Source: Lactarius indigo (taxonomy: Eukaryota; Basidiomycota; Agaricomycetes; Russulales; Russulaceae). Taken from it: a stretch of DNA of 64,000 nt. The translations under genes and the position numbers were made by a program. Location of the stretch: contig JAFKAC010000027.1 of assembly GCA_025766275.1 (NCBI GenBank), positions 248,001 to 312,000 on the forward strand, written 5' to 3'. A model generated the notes under the pieces. The model worked only from the letters and a program-made list of their open reading frames with translations. It was not told the DNA's origin and made no database searches. Of this stretch, positions 1 to 12,578 are shown piece after piece (position 1 is the first letter of the stretch; each line of letters opens with the position of its first letter).

Positions 1-1
1 C

Positions 2-162
2 GAGACATTCCATCGGACCGTGAAGGATCGCGCAAAGGGCTTAGGCATCGAGTACAAACGTGAGTGGTTTACTCTTTCTTGATTGAGTATTTTAGTGACG
101 TTGGGATATTAGCTGCCATTCGGATACCTGATGAAGACGAGTTCATCTGCGACTGTCACTAA
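2..162 (+). CDS. 3' end of an unidentified gene (partial)
   Basis: An open frame enters at the left edge and reads through position 59. It then meets a good 5' splice site (GTGAGT) and a 53 bp intron (60-112) ending in ATTAG, and resumes in frame to a TAA at 160-162. The last residues read IPDEDEFICDCH. Both intron borders are canonical and the joined frame has no stop, so I read this as the last two exons of a gene whose body lies to the left. The family is not recognised. The open frame on the opposite strand (109-294) overlaps it and looks like a shadow. Confidence 0.45.
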
Positions 163-879
163 AAACCGGACATGTACTTCTACTGCCCATACCCGGGCCT
201 GTCGTTCCGGCCACGCACGAGTAGTGTATCCGTTGCGCTTCTCACACTCCAACTTCGAGTAGACAGTCGCTTCGGTCCCCAATTGTAGCACCATACGCCT
301 GCCCTACCCCGCTTCTCTTCGCGTTTCCTTGTCCTGCCTCATCGCAGCTTTGATCCCGAGATTGTAATCAGCACCGCAATTCTCCTCTCTCTCTCTTTCT
401 CTCCCTTCGACAATTGTATTTCGAGTCTCATTTTTATTTATACGATCGCATTTAGATCCTTCCCATGTGTTTCTACTCCTTTGAACGTAACTTATAGCAC
501 TTTACTACTACCTACAACGATGAGCACCAATCCGTTGTTACAAACGAGATGTACTGTAGCTAGAATCTACTGCCCAAACTATGTTCTCATCCTTCATATC
601 GTATTGAAAAAATCTTAATTTGTTCACGGTTCGCCATATGGCGCATTGACCGCCGCTCGAGCTCACGTTGCAAATGCATAACTTTGTATAATGCCCTTGG
701 TATTCTCGCTAGGTCATTCGCTAACCAGAAACTAAAACCGTTTATTCTGATACGTCGGGACTAACACCAAATAAATGGTTACACTATTGGGAAGTACGGC
801 GACGGGCCGCCGCATCTACCGCGAGTGCCCGGGTCCGGCCGTTATCTATGGCATCTCTGCCAAGTTACGGTGCTCGCGA
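163..879. other. Intergenic; putative ureF promoter region
   Basis: No convincing open frame. A CT-rich tract (about 378-410) and AT-rich stretches lie between the upstream stop and the ureF start, as expected for 3' UTR followed by a fungal promoter. An in-frame ATG at 775 would extend ureF by 35 residues that do not look like the family; I prefer 880. Confidence 0.4.
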
Positions 880-1799
880 ATGCAAGACGACAAAGAATCC
901 TATCTCTTGCTCCTCCTCTCGGACGCAAACCTCCCTACCGGCTCCTTCGTCGCATCCGCAGGCCTCGAGTCCACCGCAGCCCACGCGCTCTTCCGCGTAC
1001 CCGGCCCTCCCGGCTCAGACATCCTCGCCTTCCTCCGCAGCTCAGTCGACACCTACGCACGCAGTGCGCTGCCCTTCACGCGCGACGCACACCGCGTCGT
1101 AGCCGCCTACACGAGCGGCGAGACCTCCGAGCTCGATGCGGCACTAGCGGTGCTGACGCGCCTCGACGCGCTGTACGATGCGAGCACGCTGAACCACGTT
1201 GCGCGTCGCGCGTCGTGTGCGCAGGGCGCTGCGCTGCTCACGCTCTACACGAGGGGTTTCACCCGCCCGTCTGCCCTTCTCACAGACGCCGCCACCGACT
1301 ACGACGAGCAGCGTGAGAAACGCGCCGCCGCGCTAGTTGCGGCGCTCAAGTTGCGCGTGCGGCGGGGCGAGCCCGATGCGCCAGCTGGGCATCTCCCCGT
1401 CTGCTGGGGCGTCCTGACCGGCGCGCTGGGCCTGACCGTCGGTGAGCACCTTACCCTGGCCCCGTAGCTCTATTCGCGACACACAACATACGTAACGTAA
1501 CTACAGACCGTGGTGCGCACCTGCACCTGTTTCTCCACGCGCGCGGCGTGCTGTCCGCTGCGGTCCGCATGAACATCGTGGGTCCGTACGCTGCGCAGCA
1601 GCTCTTGCTGCATGCCGTGCGGCACGTGGTCGACGACGCACTGCGATCTACCGCGCATCTTATTTCTGGGGCATTGTGCGACGAGGAGGTCGACTCTGGT
1701 GAGCGGGCGGACGAACGGCTCCCGGCGACGACGTGGCCGTTGGGCGAGATCCTTGCGGCCCGTCATGATCTACTCCACTCTCGTATCTTCAACAGCTAG
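880..1799 (+). CDS. ureF: Urease accessory protein UreF
   Basis: Two exons, 880-1441 and 1507-1799, with a 65 bp GT-AG intron (1442-1506), encode about 284 residues. UreF works with UreD and UreG as a cytosolic chaperone that loads nickel and carbonate into apo-urease. The family hallmarks are visible: the N-terminal LSDANLPTGSF-ASAGLES block, a central region with CWGVLTGALGLTV, and the C-terminal GPYAAQQLLLHAV helix. The splice falls between TV and DRGAHLHLFLHARG and restores the frame exactly. Length is normal for a fungal UreF. The ATG at 880 is chosen because it directly precedes the conserved start; the upstream in-frame ATG at 775 is possible but adds non-conserved sequence. No urease or other accessory gene is in the window, as is usual in fungi where these genes are scattered. 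Confidence 0.9.
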
Positions 1800-2722
1800 A
1801 AATGTAATTCGTTCTGTAGCGATCTGTCTCCCAGCATTGGCGGCTCAGGAAAACTTTTGTGATATTCAGGTAACGTTGGACGGCCTGCCTTGCAACGGGA
1901 CCCCAATGGTCATAGGACCACAATGGCCGTAGACCCCGTGTACCTCCCGTGGGAGTGTAAGTTACGACGATTTTTGCTCAGGTTCGATGAAGCATTTCCC
2001 GGATCGATCGCGTTCATGGAGCCAAACAGTATGAGGCAATGAGCCTATGTGGACGAACAGGTGAAGCCGGCAACAATGAATCGGAACGATCAAAACGTGG
2101 GACTTGAGTATACCGTCTTGGCTATGCAAATGGGTCTCTCGGTTATTAACGGCGACACGAGGGAAAGATGTACTCTGTAACTCGAACTATGTAGTAATGA
2201 CCAGGGGTGCGCAAGATTGCCGTCCTTCAGTCGACTGTCACTGGCAATGACGCGTCTCCCTCCCTATGGTCCCTTGATTGGAAAGAACGGGCTGTTCGTT
2301 CGTATACAGTAATTCGTATTTAGGGTCGGCTTCCAACGGCGTGTCCGGGCAGAGACAGAAAATCCATTGATGCGTAATCTGACCAACTGTTCCCGTCCTG
2401 CCATGCACAATAAGAAGTTGCACTGAATACTCCTTCCATCATTTGACCGTAACCAACGAGATTGCCGCTGATAGCCTAGCGCTGTCCAGAGTTGGTATCA
2501 GCAAGACACACTCTTTGACACTTTCGAATCAGAAGCCTTGCTCGCGATGTGTAAATGCCCGCGGCCAGGGGATGGGGCGAACTTATTCCTCGGATCATTC
2601 TTCTGTATTTATTCTCGACGTTGGTTTGGGCAGCTATTACTGGGCACTAGTCTTGACCAAACCCTCTGCTGCTCTGTGGCGAGTGGTCAACACCTCGAGC
2701 GACGACCCAACGATAGGCGCAA
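1800..2722. other. Spacer and start of tandem unit A
   Basis: No gene seen. From about 2060 to 2395 the sequence is clearly homologous to 7705-8020, and from about 2420 to that upstream of copy B, so the duplicated segment begins near 2060. Short open frames here are not conserved between units. Confidence 0.5.
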
Positions 2723-5700
2723 ATGATCCACTTGTTAATTCTCCTGTTTCCTCTTTTTTATTATGGAAGAGCTCAACAGACGCTTTATCCTCCGGCGATC
2801 CCTCTTGCAGTCCGCTCCCCATACCTCAGTTCTTGGATGTTCACTATCAATGGCACAAATATCGGAGCACTATGGCCGACAACCTCTGCTCATCAACCTT
2901 CTGACCAGGCTCCAAGTTTGAACGTATGTCGTCTCTTCGCTCAGCATAACACCAAACCTTACTGCACTTTAGTCCCTTAACCTGCCCGTCCTCGTCCGTG
3001 TCGACAATGTAACTTACTCATTACTGGGATATTCCATATCCAATCGACATAACTTCAAACCTCACCAACACGTTGATTTCACCAACGCAGACAAGCCTCA
3101 TCTCACAAGCTGGACCCATGCAATTTAACCTCACATTTCTGAATCCGATCGAGGTTCGAACCAGAATTGCCTTTATTATCTCGTACTCACAATTTGGTCA
3201 TAGCCTGGAGATTGGGTGAAGCAATCGATCCCATTCTCATATATATCATTAACTGCCAAATCACTGGATGGTGCGGCTACATGCTGTGCAGGTGTATTCG
3301 GACGTCAGCTCAGGTAGGGCGATGTCATAATCGATTGTCCCGTGTTCATCGTGTCTCAAACTTGTCGCAGAATGGATGTCAGCGGATCGAAGCCAGGTGA
3401 TTGTATGGAGCACGACAAGCTAATAACAACGCCATCTACCATACGGTCAAACTTCAAAACCCAGCCGTGTTCAACGAAATATCCACTCAAGCAGAATGGG
3501 GCACGTTGCACTATGCCATGAAGAGCGTGAGTATCGACCATGTGGCATGGATTTTGCCACTTACTAGTATGGTCGATGATCTAGGGTGGCGACATCACAT
3601 ACAAGACAGCTCAGGATTCGGTTTCCCGTGAACTTATTCCAGCTTAATGGGGTATTGGACAACCAAACGGACACGAATTTTCGTTCCATCTCTCCCAACT
3701 TACGCAGTTTTTGCCATATCACGCAATCTCGGCATCCATCCAAGCGAACGCAGGATCCCGTCGTCTGGGCTGTTCGGGTACATCAGCAGACCCAGCCATC
3801 AATTACACAGACCTATCTGGAGCCACCCAACAACGTAGTCTGTTCTACAAGACCCAATATTCTGATGACACGTCCTTGGTCAGTATCGGCGTTCTTCAAT
3901 AGACGATGTCTCATATCATATATAAGATCGTCGACTTTCTCGACGATTTCACCAATGCGTCTTCAAGAGCACAACAACTGGATTCGAAGATACTCGAGGA
4001 GGCTGCGCCTATCTCTGGACTTCTAGGAGATTTGGTTTCTCTTGCGACGGCGCAAGTATATGGCAGTACTCAACTGACAGTCGGGACTGACAGCAAGTGG
4101 TAATTTCAATAAGTCTGATGTGATGGCGTTCATGAAGAATGTCGGTGGGTCGAAGACAAAGTAAGTCGCCTTCGTGCGTCGAGTGGGAGATAGATCCTGA
4201 CCCTGGTCAAGCCGGGTTAATGCGGTCGAGACGCTGTACTCTGCATTCCCGGCGTTCATGTACATCGATCCTAAACTGGGTGGACTCCTTCTTGAGCCAC
4301 TGTTTCAGTTGCAAGCCCCCCCCATCTACACTAACCCGTACGCTGCTCCTGATCTAGGTGGGTTCTAGAATGTGAGAGACTAAGTTTCGAGGGCTGATTG
4401 TCAAGAATGTAAAGGGACGAACTACCCTAACGTCACGATCAGCAATTCTACTCATGACCAAGGAGTAGAACGTTGGTATCGTTGTCGCTGGTCCTGCACT
4501 GTGATCACTGATCTAACTTATTCATTACGAAGATTCCGGGAATATGTTGATCATGACTTATGCCCACGCCTCGTGCCAGTGGAGATGGTAGCTTTATCAG
4601 CAGATACGTACGTATCTCCTCTCGGGTGCATGTAGATGGCTAACAATACTGGACAGTATGATCTTCCTGACTTCCTGGGCTGATTACTTATGCAACTCGA
4701 CACTGCTGATTCGCGATCAGTGCGTCGTCTCCGTCAACGGTTCTTATTGCTGATAACCTATTGACTATAATCTATTGATAATATACACAGGTCCTCCGCG
4801 GAATGAGCTGTCGATCAACAATCAAACCTAACCTCGCAATCAAGGGTATCGTCGCCATCAAAGCGATGTCTGAAATGAGCTCAATTGTCAAGCAGGCCGC
4901 CGATGCTAACAAGTATTCCGTACGTGACTCAGTGAAGCTTTTTTACATGTTGTGTAGCGGAATTGACTGGTCTATAGGGTACAGCCGCGAGTCTCTATGC
5001 TCAATGGAAAGGCCTTGCACTAGGGAAGTGATAAACGCCTCCTTGCAGTATACGGACAAACGAATTCGTGGTCTTTGGGTTATAATCTATTTGCCGACGT
5101 ATGGCTAAACACTGGCGTCGTCGAATCATCCGTCGGTGTCTGCTCATTTCTGCTTTATATCGACAATTATCCGACTCCGTAGTGGGCTTCCAGGTCTACG
5201 ATGGTCAAAGCAGTTTCATCAACAACCTCACATTGACTTCGACCTTTAGCAAGTTTGGCGTGCCAGTCGATAACCTCGGTTCCGACACCGGCGCCGCTAT
5301 GTCCAGTCAGCAGAGTTATTCTTTTTCGGTCAGTCTCAGCTAATGTAGATCCTAGGCTGGAACTTGTTCGTAGCTGCTATGACCTCAAATCAGGACCTAC
5401 GCACGAATCTTATCTCGAGAGTTCACAATCGAGCGTCTTATAACAAGACTGCAGGCGTTTTCCCGATCGAGTATGATAGCACCATAGGAATAACCATCCT
5501 GGGAGGAGCCAGGTGAGCTCCTGGCTATTTGCGTCAGTCGGGCGCCAATTCATATTTACCGCATCTCCCCTCTAGCCCCGCACAAGGCGCAGTGTATGCG
5601 CCATTAGCTCTCAAGTTCGTATAGCAGGTGCCTTTTTTTTTCGGAGCCGCGACTTACATGTTTCTCAGAGCTCCCGTTTTGCAAATAACAGCTAATCTTA

Positions 5701-6342
5701 CTACGACGACCGGGACCGTGACGTCGTCAAAATCACACTCAGGAGCGATTGCCGGTGGCGTCACAGGTGGCCTTGCGGTTTTGCTTGCGATTGGGACCAT
5801 TGCCTTCGTAAAGCGGCGTCAACGGAAACGAAGTCATAGAACGACATCAGTTGGGTCTTCACTCAGCATCATTTTCCTGAGAACTTACAGACGAGGGCAC
5901 GTAGGTCGTAGTGGCACCGTACACTGACAGCTCAACAGAGTCAGCACTTATCGAGGCGGTACCGCTGGACGTAGGGCCTCAGACAGAGTGGCAACAACAG
6001 TTGGCCCACCGCCCGTTTTTCCCAGAGTACTCACCTTACCCAGCACCACCTGTGGTGTCTATCCCCGTCGGTTTGTCGAGTAAGGAGCTTGCGCAGCTCC
6101 GCTCAAACGCATCGCGGTCCCAATCCACGGACAGACGACCATCCGACCTCTCTTTAACCGCCACCACCGACGGGGGCGTGCCTGGGGGTCTACCAGCTGA
6201 GGCCACATCTCCATCGGAAGCTCGGAGACTTCGGTCAGAAGTGGACCTTTTGAGGCACGAGGTACTACAACTTCGTGCGGAGAGATCTGAAGCGCCGCCT
6301 ACATACGTCAGTGGTGAGGCTAGCGAGGACGGGGCTGTATAG
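2723..6342 (+). pseudogene. Glutaminase-like membrane gene, copy A (indel-ridden)
   Basis: Same gene as copies C and D: signal peptide with ...FPLFYYGRAQQ, the AVRSPYL block, the QAEWGTL-YAM block, the SLATAQVYGSTQLTVG block, one membrane helix and a tail ending in APPTY. Intron sites largely match copy C. Against C and D the reading frame is broken several times by single extra bases, for example in exon 2 near 3036 (TATTCC for TATCC), in exon 4 near 3419, three or more in exon 5 (about 3632-3780), in exon 6 near 4092 and in exon 14 near 5352. Either this copy has decayed, or the assembly carries insertion errors here; nearly all lesions are one-base insertions. The C-terminal exon (to 6342) is open and conserved. 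Confidence 0.85.
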
Positions 6343-8706
6343 TCTATCTCTTCTCGTGGACATTCTAGTTTTGTCGATAAGACTTCGTCGCACTGGCAGT
6401 ACGGCCTGATAAATTAGTATTGGTAATTGGGGCTTGTTATCAGCGAGTATTTCCTAAATAAATGTCGCACAAGCACTGATATCGGTGAGCAATCAACTTA
6501 TATTGTAGTAGAGAGCGATAAGTAGTAGTTCGACAGGACTATGACTTTGGAGCGCGCGACACCCCGACGGGGAATAAATAGACTTGATACGATTGTTGCT
6601 GCATACCCCCCCCGATAAGGGAAAGGAATTGGGGTTCCAACTCGGGTCATCTCTTGCTGAAATAGTCCTACCAAAGACAGAGACTAGGGAGGACCAGGAA
6701 GTACTCACCCGGCCAGGAATGAGAAGCCCCAAAACACGAGCATGGCGGAGAAGTTGAGAACATCGTAGTGTAGGGGGTGATATGCGTCTCCAAGGAACGT
6801 CGTCTTCGTTGTCACTTCTTTTTTTTTGGAACCTTCGTTGTCACTTCGGTCAATAGAGATCCTAATATATACAATTCAAAACGTTTATGAGACATCCAGT
6901 CCGAGTCGACAACGGCTGGCTTGGAAATTGAACGACGTAATTAATTACCAGGACTCTTACTGTAATTTACTTTAGCCGGGTCGTTTCATCCAGCGTGTGC
7001 CAGTGTGTGACAACGTCAACATCTGGATTCAAAAAAAAAAAGTCAGCATCCACCCTTCGTCGCCATCTCGTTCCCCACGGAGGTTGGACACATGACATGT
7101 CCCACAATTCCGACAGCCATGCGCGCAATCTCCACGGGAAAGAGTGAACTCATATCGAGTGTGACGGCCAGGTGTTTCCCCACTGTGCCGTGTCGCGTCT
7201 GAGCTCTGCTGACTTGTGTATAGTAGGAGAACAATTTGAAGTTTCCAGACTCAGACCACTGGCACACAATATCCCCACGTAACATGAGTCGCACATTCCG
7301 CCAGAGGACGGCCTAGTCCTGTTCATCCTCCTCAGTCATCGCTTCCCGGCTACTACGCTCTGATTCATGTAGTATTGCATAGCGGTGCGATACCTCATCA
7401 GCGGGCTTAGCTCTATCCGAAGCTGAGATATCAATCCGGTAGCAGGGAGCTAGGAGCGTGCAAGGTCGAGATCAAGAGGTCGAGATTATGAGTTCGCCTC
7501 TGCAGGAGCCCATATAATATGTCAAGCGTTTTCCGCCTCCAAGGTTTCGTCATGGTGGCACGCGAATGGGGGAAGCCGGGCGGCCCTTTGAACAGAGAGA
7601 TAGGGGTTGCCATCGCCGGAATAAAGACGCTTGGACGAAAGTGGTGCGAAAACAACAGTGATAGCAGAGCGCAAGCCTGAGGTACCATGTGAAACGTACG
7701 ATGGTGAAATCGGCAACAATATCGGAACGATCAAAACGTGGGACTTGGGTATACGTCTCGAGGTATGCAGATGGGATCACTCGGTTATCAACGATGACGC
7801 GAGGGAATGGTGAGGTGAAAAGAATAAGAGAGTTACTGTAACTTGAACCGTGAAAAGACTAGGAGCGTGCGAGATCGCCGTCCTTTACTGTCAACAACGA
7901 GTCTCCCGATGATGTGTCTCCCTATGGTTCCTTGATCTGAAGTAACGGGCGTCCGTATACAGTACTTCGTATTTAGGTCGGCTTCGGACGGCGTGTGGAC
8001 AAAGGCAGAAAACCTGTTGACAGCCCTCGGAACCGGACTGGGGGGGACGCGCAACATATTAGGAAACTCTAGGCGTCGGACGCCAGGTGTCAATCACTCT
8101 GCATTAGTATTGCTAACGTTTAAGCCAAGGTTTAAGTACAACCTTTTAGGAAGCCTGATGGATGCGGTCTTAGCTGCCCGTTTACGTTTACCTGTACTAC
8201 CTAGCACACGCCTCTAAATTATATAGTCTCGGCTATGACAGCATGACCGCCGATGACCAGTCTGTACCCATGGTACGCATCCCGGGATATAAACGGTTCA
8301 AAAAATCCTATTGATCACGTAATATGACCAAATACTCGCCATCTATCTTTGATCCGCCATGGATAACAAGCTGCACTGAATAATCCTTCCATCATTTGAC
8401 TGCAACCAATGGGATGGCCGCTCATAGCTTACTGTAGCGCTGTCCAGAGTTGGTATACTGTGGGCAAGAAACTCTCCTTGATACTTTCGAATCAGAAGCC
8501 TTGCTCGCTTTGTGTAATGCCTCCGAATCAGGCTGTGGCGGGGTATGTGACGAAGTTATTCCTCGGATCATTCTTCTAATTTGAGTGCTGTATTTATTCT
8601 CGATGTTGTTTGGGCAGCTATTGCTGGGCACTAGTCTTGATCAAACCCTGTGCTGCTCTGTGGCAAGTGGTCAACACCTGAGGTGACGACCCAACGATAG
8701 GCGCAA
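6343..8706. other. Spacer between units A and B
   Basis: Contains the 3' flank of copy A, the orphan E3 first exon at 7092-7171, non-repeated sequence to about 7700, then the upstream flank of unit B (7705-8020 matches 2060-2395). About 8030-8370 is an extra segment absent from unit A. Short poly-T (about 6820) and poly-A (about 7030) runs occur. No intact gene is seen. Confidence 0.5.
7092..7171 (+). pseudogene. Orphan first exon of RNF220-like gene, copy A
   Basis: An 80 bp open stretch from ATG to a 5' splice site (CCAG then GTGTTT) aligns base for base in length with the first exon of the RNF220-like gene at 29034-29113 (shared residues PTAMRAISTGKS). The homology continues through most of the first intron and then ends, so no downstream exons follow. 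It marks the right end of tandem unit A. The antisense frame is also open and ends ATKGGC, but I read that as a shadow. Confidence 0.55.
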
Positions 8707-10843
8707 ATGATCCGCTTGTCAATTCTCCTGTTTCCTTTTTTTTATTATGGAAGAGCTCAGCAGACGCTTTATCCTGCGACTATCCCTCTTGCAGTCCGCT
8801 CCCCATACCTCAGTTCTTGGATGTTCACTATCAATGGCACAAATATCGGAGCACTATGGCCGACAACCTCTGCTCATCAACCTTCTGACCGGGATCCGAA
8901 TTTGAACGTATGTCACCTCTCCGCTCAGCACAACACCAAAATTGACTGCACTTTAGTCCCTTAACCTGCCCGTCCTCGTCCGTGTCGACAATATAACTTA
9001 CTCATTACTGGGATATCCATATCCCATCAACGTAACCTCAAACCTCACCAACACGCTAATCTCACCGACGCAGACAAAGCTCATCTCACAAGCTGGACCC
9101 TATGCAATTTAACCTCACATTTCTAACCCGATCGAGGTTCGAACCAGAATTGCCTTTAGTATGTCGTACTCACAATTTGGTCATAGCCTGGAGATTGGGT
9201 CAGGCAATCGATCCCGTTCTCATATATGTCATTGACTGCCAAATCACTGGATGGTTCAGCACATGCTGTACAAGTGTATTCGGACATCAGCGCAGGTGGG
9301 TGATGCCACTATCGTTGTTCCCAGTTCGTTGGTCTCAAAATTGTCGCAGAATGGTTGTCAGCGGATCGAAGCCAGGAAGTTGTATGGAGCACGACAACTA
9401 ATAACGACGTCATCTACCATACGGCCAAACTTCAAAGCCCAGCCATGTTCAACGAAATATCCACTCAAGCGGAATGGGGCACGTTGCACTATGCCATGAA
9501 GAGCGTGAGTATCGACCGTGGGGCATGGATTTTACCACTTACTAATATGGTCGATGATCTAGGGTGGCGACATCACATACAAGACAGCTCAGGATTCGGT
9601 TTCCCGTGAATTATTCCAGCTTAATGGGGTATTGGACAACCAGATGGACACGAATTTTCGTCCCATTGCTCCTAACTTCGCAGTTTTTGCCATATCACGC
9701 AATCTCGGCATCATCCAAGCGACGCAGGCCCGGGATCCCGTCGTCTGGGCTGTTGGGTACATCACAGACCCAGCCATCAATTACACAGACCTATCTGGAG
9801 CCACTCAACTACGTAGTCTGTTCTACAAGACCCAATACCCTGATGATACGTCCTTGGTCAGTATCTGCATTCTTCAATAGAAAATGTCTCATATCATATT
9901 TAAGATCGTCGACTTTCTCAACGATTTCACCGATGCATCTTCAAGAGCACATCGACTGGATTCGAAGATACTCGAGGAGGCTGCGCCTATCTCTGGACTG
10001 CTTGGAGATTTGGTTTCTCTTGCGACCGCGCAAGTATATGGCAGTACTCAACTGACGGTCGGGACTGACGCAAGTGGTAATTTCAACAACTCGGATGTGA
10101 TGGCGTTCATGAAGAATGTTGGAGGGTCGAAAACAAAGTGAGTCAACTTGGTGCGTCGAGTGGGAGGATCCTGACTCTGTCAAGCCGGGTTAATGCGGTT
10201 GAGACGCTGTACTCTGCATTCCCGGCATTCATGTACATCGATCCTAAACTGGGTGGACTCCTTCTTGATCCACTGTTTCAGTTGCAAGCACCCCCCATCT
10301 ACACCAACCCGTACGCTGCTCCTGATCTAGGTGGGTTCTAGAACGTGAGAGACTAAGTTTCGAGAGCTGATTGCCAATAATGTAAAGGGACGAATTACCC
10401 TAACGTCACGATCAGCAATTCTGCTCATAACCAAGGAGTAGAACGTTGGTATATCACTTGTCAGTCCTGCGCGCGATCACTGATCTATTCTCATTCCTTA
10501 CGAAGATTCCGGGAATATGTTGATCATGACTTATGCCCACGCCCGTGCCAGTGGAGATGGTAGCTTGATCAGCAGATACGTACGTATCGGCTCTACTCTG
10601 GTGCATGTGAACGACCAACAATGCAAATAGTATGATCTCCTGACTTCCTGGGCTGATTACTTGACCGACTCGACACTATTGATTCGCGATCAGTTCGTTG
10701 TCTCTGTCAACGGTTCTTATTGCCAATAATCTATTGACGATATACACAGGTCCTCCGCGGATGAGCTGTCGATCAACAATCAAACTAACCTCGCAATCAA
10801 GGGTATCGTCGCTATCAGAGCAATGTCTGAAATGAGCTCAATC

Positions 10844-11176
10844 TGATAAAACGCAGCGGGCTGGCACCGTTGTCAGAAACGACTGTATTAGACAGGATAA
10901 TAAAACTACTTGCCTGGCACCGTTGTCAGAAACGACTGAAGTACCAGGTGCGCGTAAGGCGACTTAAATACATCGTAAAGAACGTAACTACTACACGTGA
11001 AATCACCAGTACCGATGATATCTCAACTAAGTAGAGGCAAAGGATTGTCCCTGATCATACTCGTAAAGTAAAGTCCGAATCGTATCTAAGGATCGTGATG
11101 CGAGACTACACCTCGCGTTTCACTCATGCCCGACGCCGAGGTAACTCGCGCGTGGACGCACTCTCTCATTTCAACA
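10844..11176 (-). repeat. 3' LTR of the copia element
   Basis: 333 bp, starting and ending as TG...CA, apparently identical by eye to 14421-14753. It contains a 24 bp block (CTGGCACCGTTGTCAGAAAC then GACT) present twice about 65 bp apart, near the R/U5 side in minus-strand orientation. Confidence 0.93.
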
Positions 11177-12475
11177 TCTCCCCCTGATCAGACGATCCAC
11201 GACCGATCTCCATCAGACCTAGGAAGACTCATACACGCCGACACCGGCGAACATCCGCAGCAAGCCGGGTCCAACAAGAACCCCGTGGAATCGAACTTCC
11301 ACGCGCGGGAGGCCGATTCGAGGCCGTTAACGCCTTATTCAGGCGATAGCCAAAAAACCCTAATCCCCTGTCCAGCAACATGAAACCTTGTAAGTGCTCC
11401 ATTCAACTATCTTTCCCGAGCACGCCGTTGAGGCGCAGACTGCACAACCCCCTTGTGACAGTCCTCCAGCGCGGCCAACGCCAGAAGCTAATGCAGCGAT
11501 TCAACGCGCGCGACAATATCCGAGAAGGTTTCATCAACATTTCTTTTCCGGGATATGCGTGTATCCCATAGCCACCAACTTCGGCACGGTATGTCCATCT
11601 TACTTCAAAATTAAAGATCCATTCTGACTTAACGGATCTGCGACCGGACGGGAGCTCCACGACTCCCGGACTTCGTTCTTGACCAGCGCTGCACATGGCG
11701 CGGCCATTTTCTTCTTTCAACCACATCCTTTCCGTTACTCCATCTCAGCAGATCGTACAGATCCTGCATAACCAGCGACGACTTCGCCTACACGAGCAAC
11801 AACCAGCGACTCCGCGTGGCCGACCCGTCAAACACCGTTCGCCAACTCAACCACGCCAAACAGCGCAGGCTAGGCATAGGTGTACGGCTCGAACGCCGAG
11901 GCACATTCGTCGTCTCACGCGGTAGCCACGCACGTTGCAACCGATCGGCGCACCCTTCCGACAGGTCAGGCGGCTACGACCGTGCATCAACTACAATGCG
12001 CGGAACATCACTACGACGTCGCGACGATGCGCGGAGCGCGGCAACAGATCGCTCAGGTGTAAAGGGGAGAGGAGCTGAGGTGGTAAGGGGGTGGTGATCC
12101 CGGTCGCCCAAACGGTCGATCAAACTCGAACCGCTCTTGTTTATAGTAAGATTGCAATATATTTTATTCACTCATTTCACTGTCCGTACAGGAGGCAAGT
12201 GAACGAGCGCGTGCATAGATAACGGGTGACGCCGCTGCCGGATTAGGCGCAGCAAGTGCCGGACTTCTAACAATGAGGGCTTGCGCACTGAAAGGCGCAG
12301 GGGACGCAGGTGCAGGACGTGATTCGGCACCCTGCAAGGACTGAATAATAGAACGCTCTCGTCGACGTTTACATCCCAAAACGATATCAGAGAGTGGGTA
12401 TGTATGTCCCACAGCCGGTAGCCCATGGTACCCGGCTCATACCCAGCGAGCGTTGCCTCAAACGGCAAACGCATC
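11177..12475 (-). pseudogene. Remnants of copia pol (integrase tail, RT start)
   Basis: On the minus strand, about 12475-12330 matches the end of copia integrase (AGYEPGTMGYRLWD, compare IGFEPESKGYKLWD in the element at the right edge). A linker follows, and then from about 11660 to 11300 come frame-shifted pieces of the N-terminal reverse transcriptase (SVKSEWIFNFE, LNGVLGKDS, ASRAWKF). The YVDD catalytic box, RNase H, protease and integrase core are missing. The fragments sit in normal order, so the element lost internal blocks and was not rearranged. Confidence 0.75.
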
Positions 12476-12578
12476 CCACTTGCGACGCTCGCCGACGGTG
12501 CACTATGGCACCCAAGAATACGAAAACTGTGTCAAACGTTTCATTTACTGAGCAGTGACGAATACAAGCGTTTGACTC

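Noticed and set aside
109..294. A 61-residue minus-strand gene
   Set aside because: Overlaps the last exon of the plus-strand gene, no family features, composition of a shadow.
4803..5108. Separate small genes in the array (e.g. 101 or 80 residue frames)
   Set aside because: They are read-throughs of exons and introns of the glut-like gene copies.
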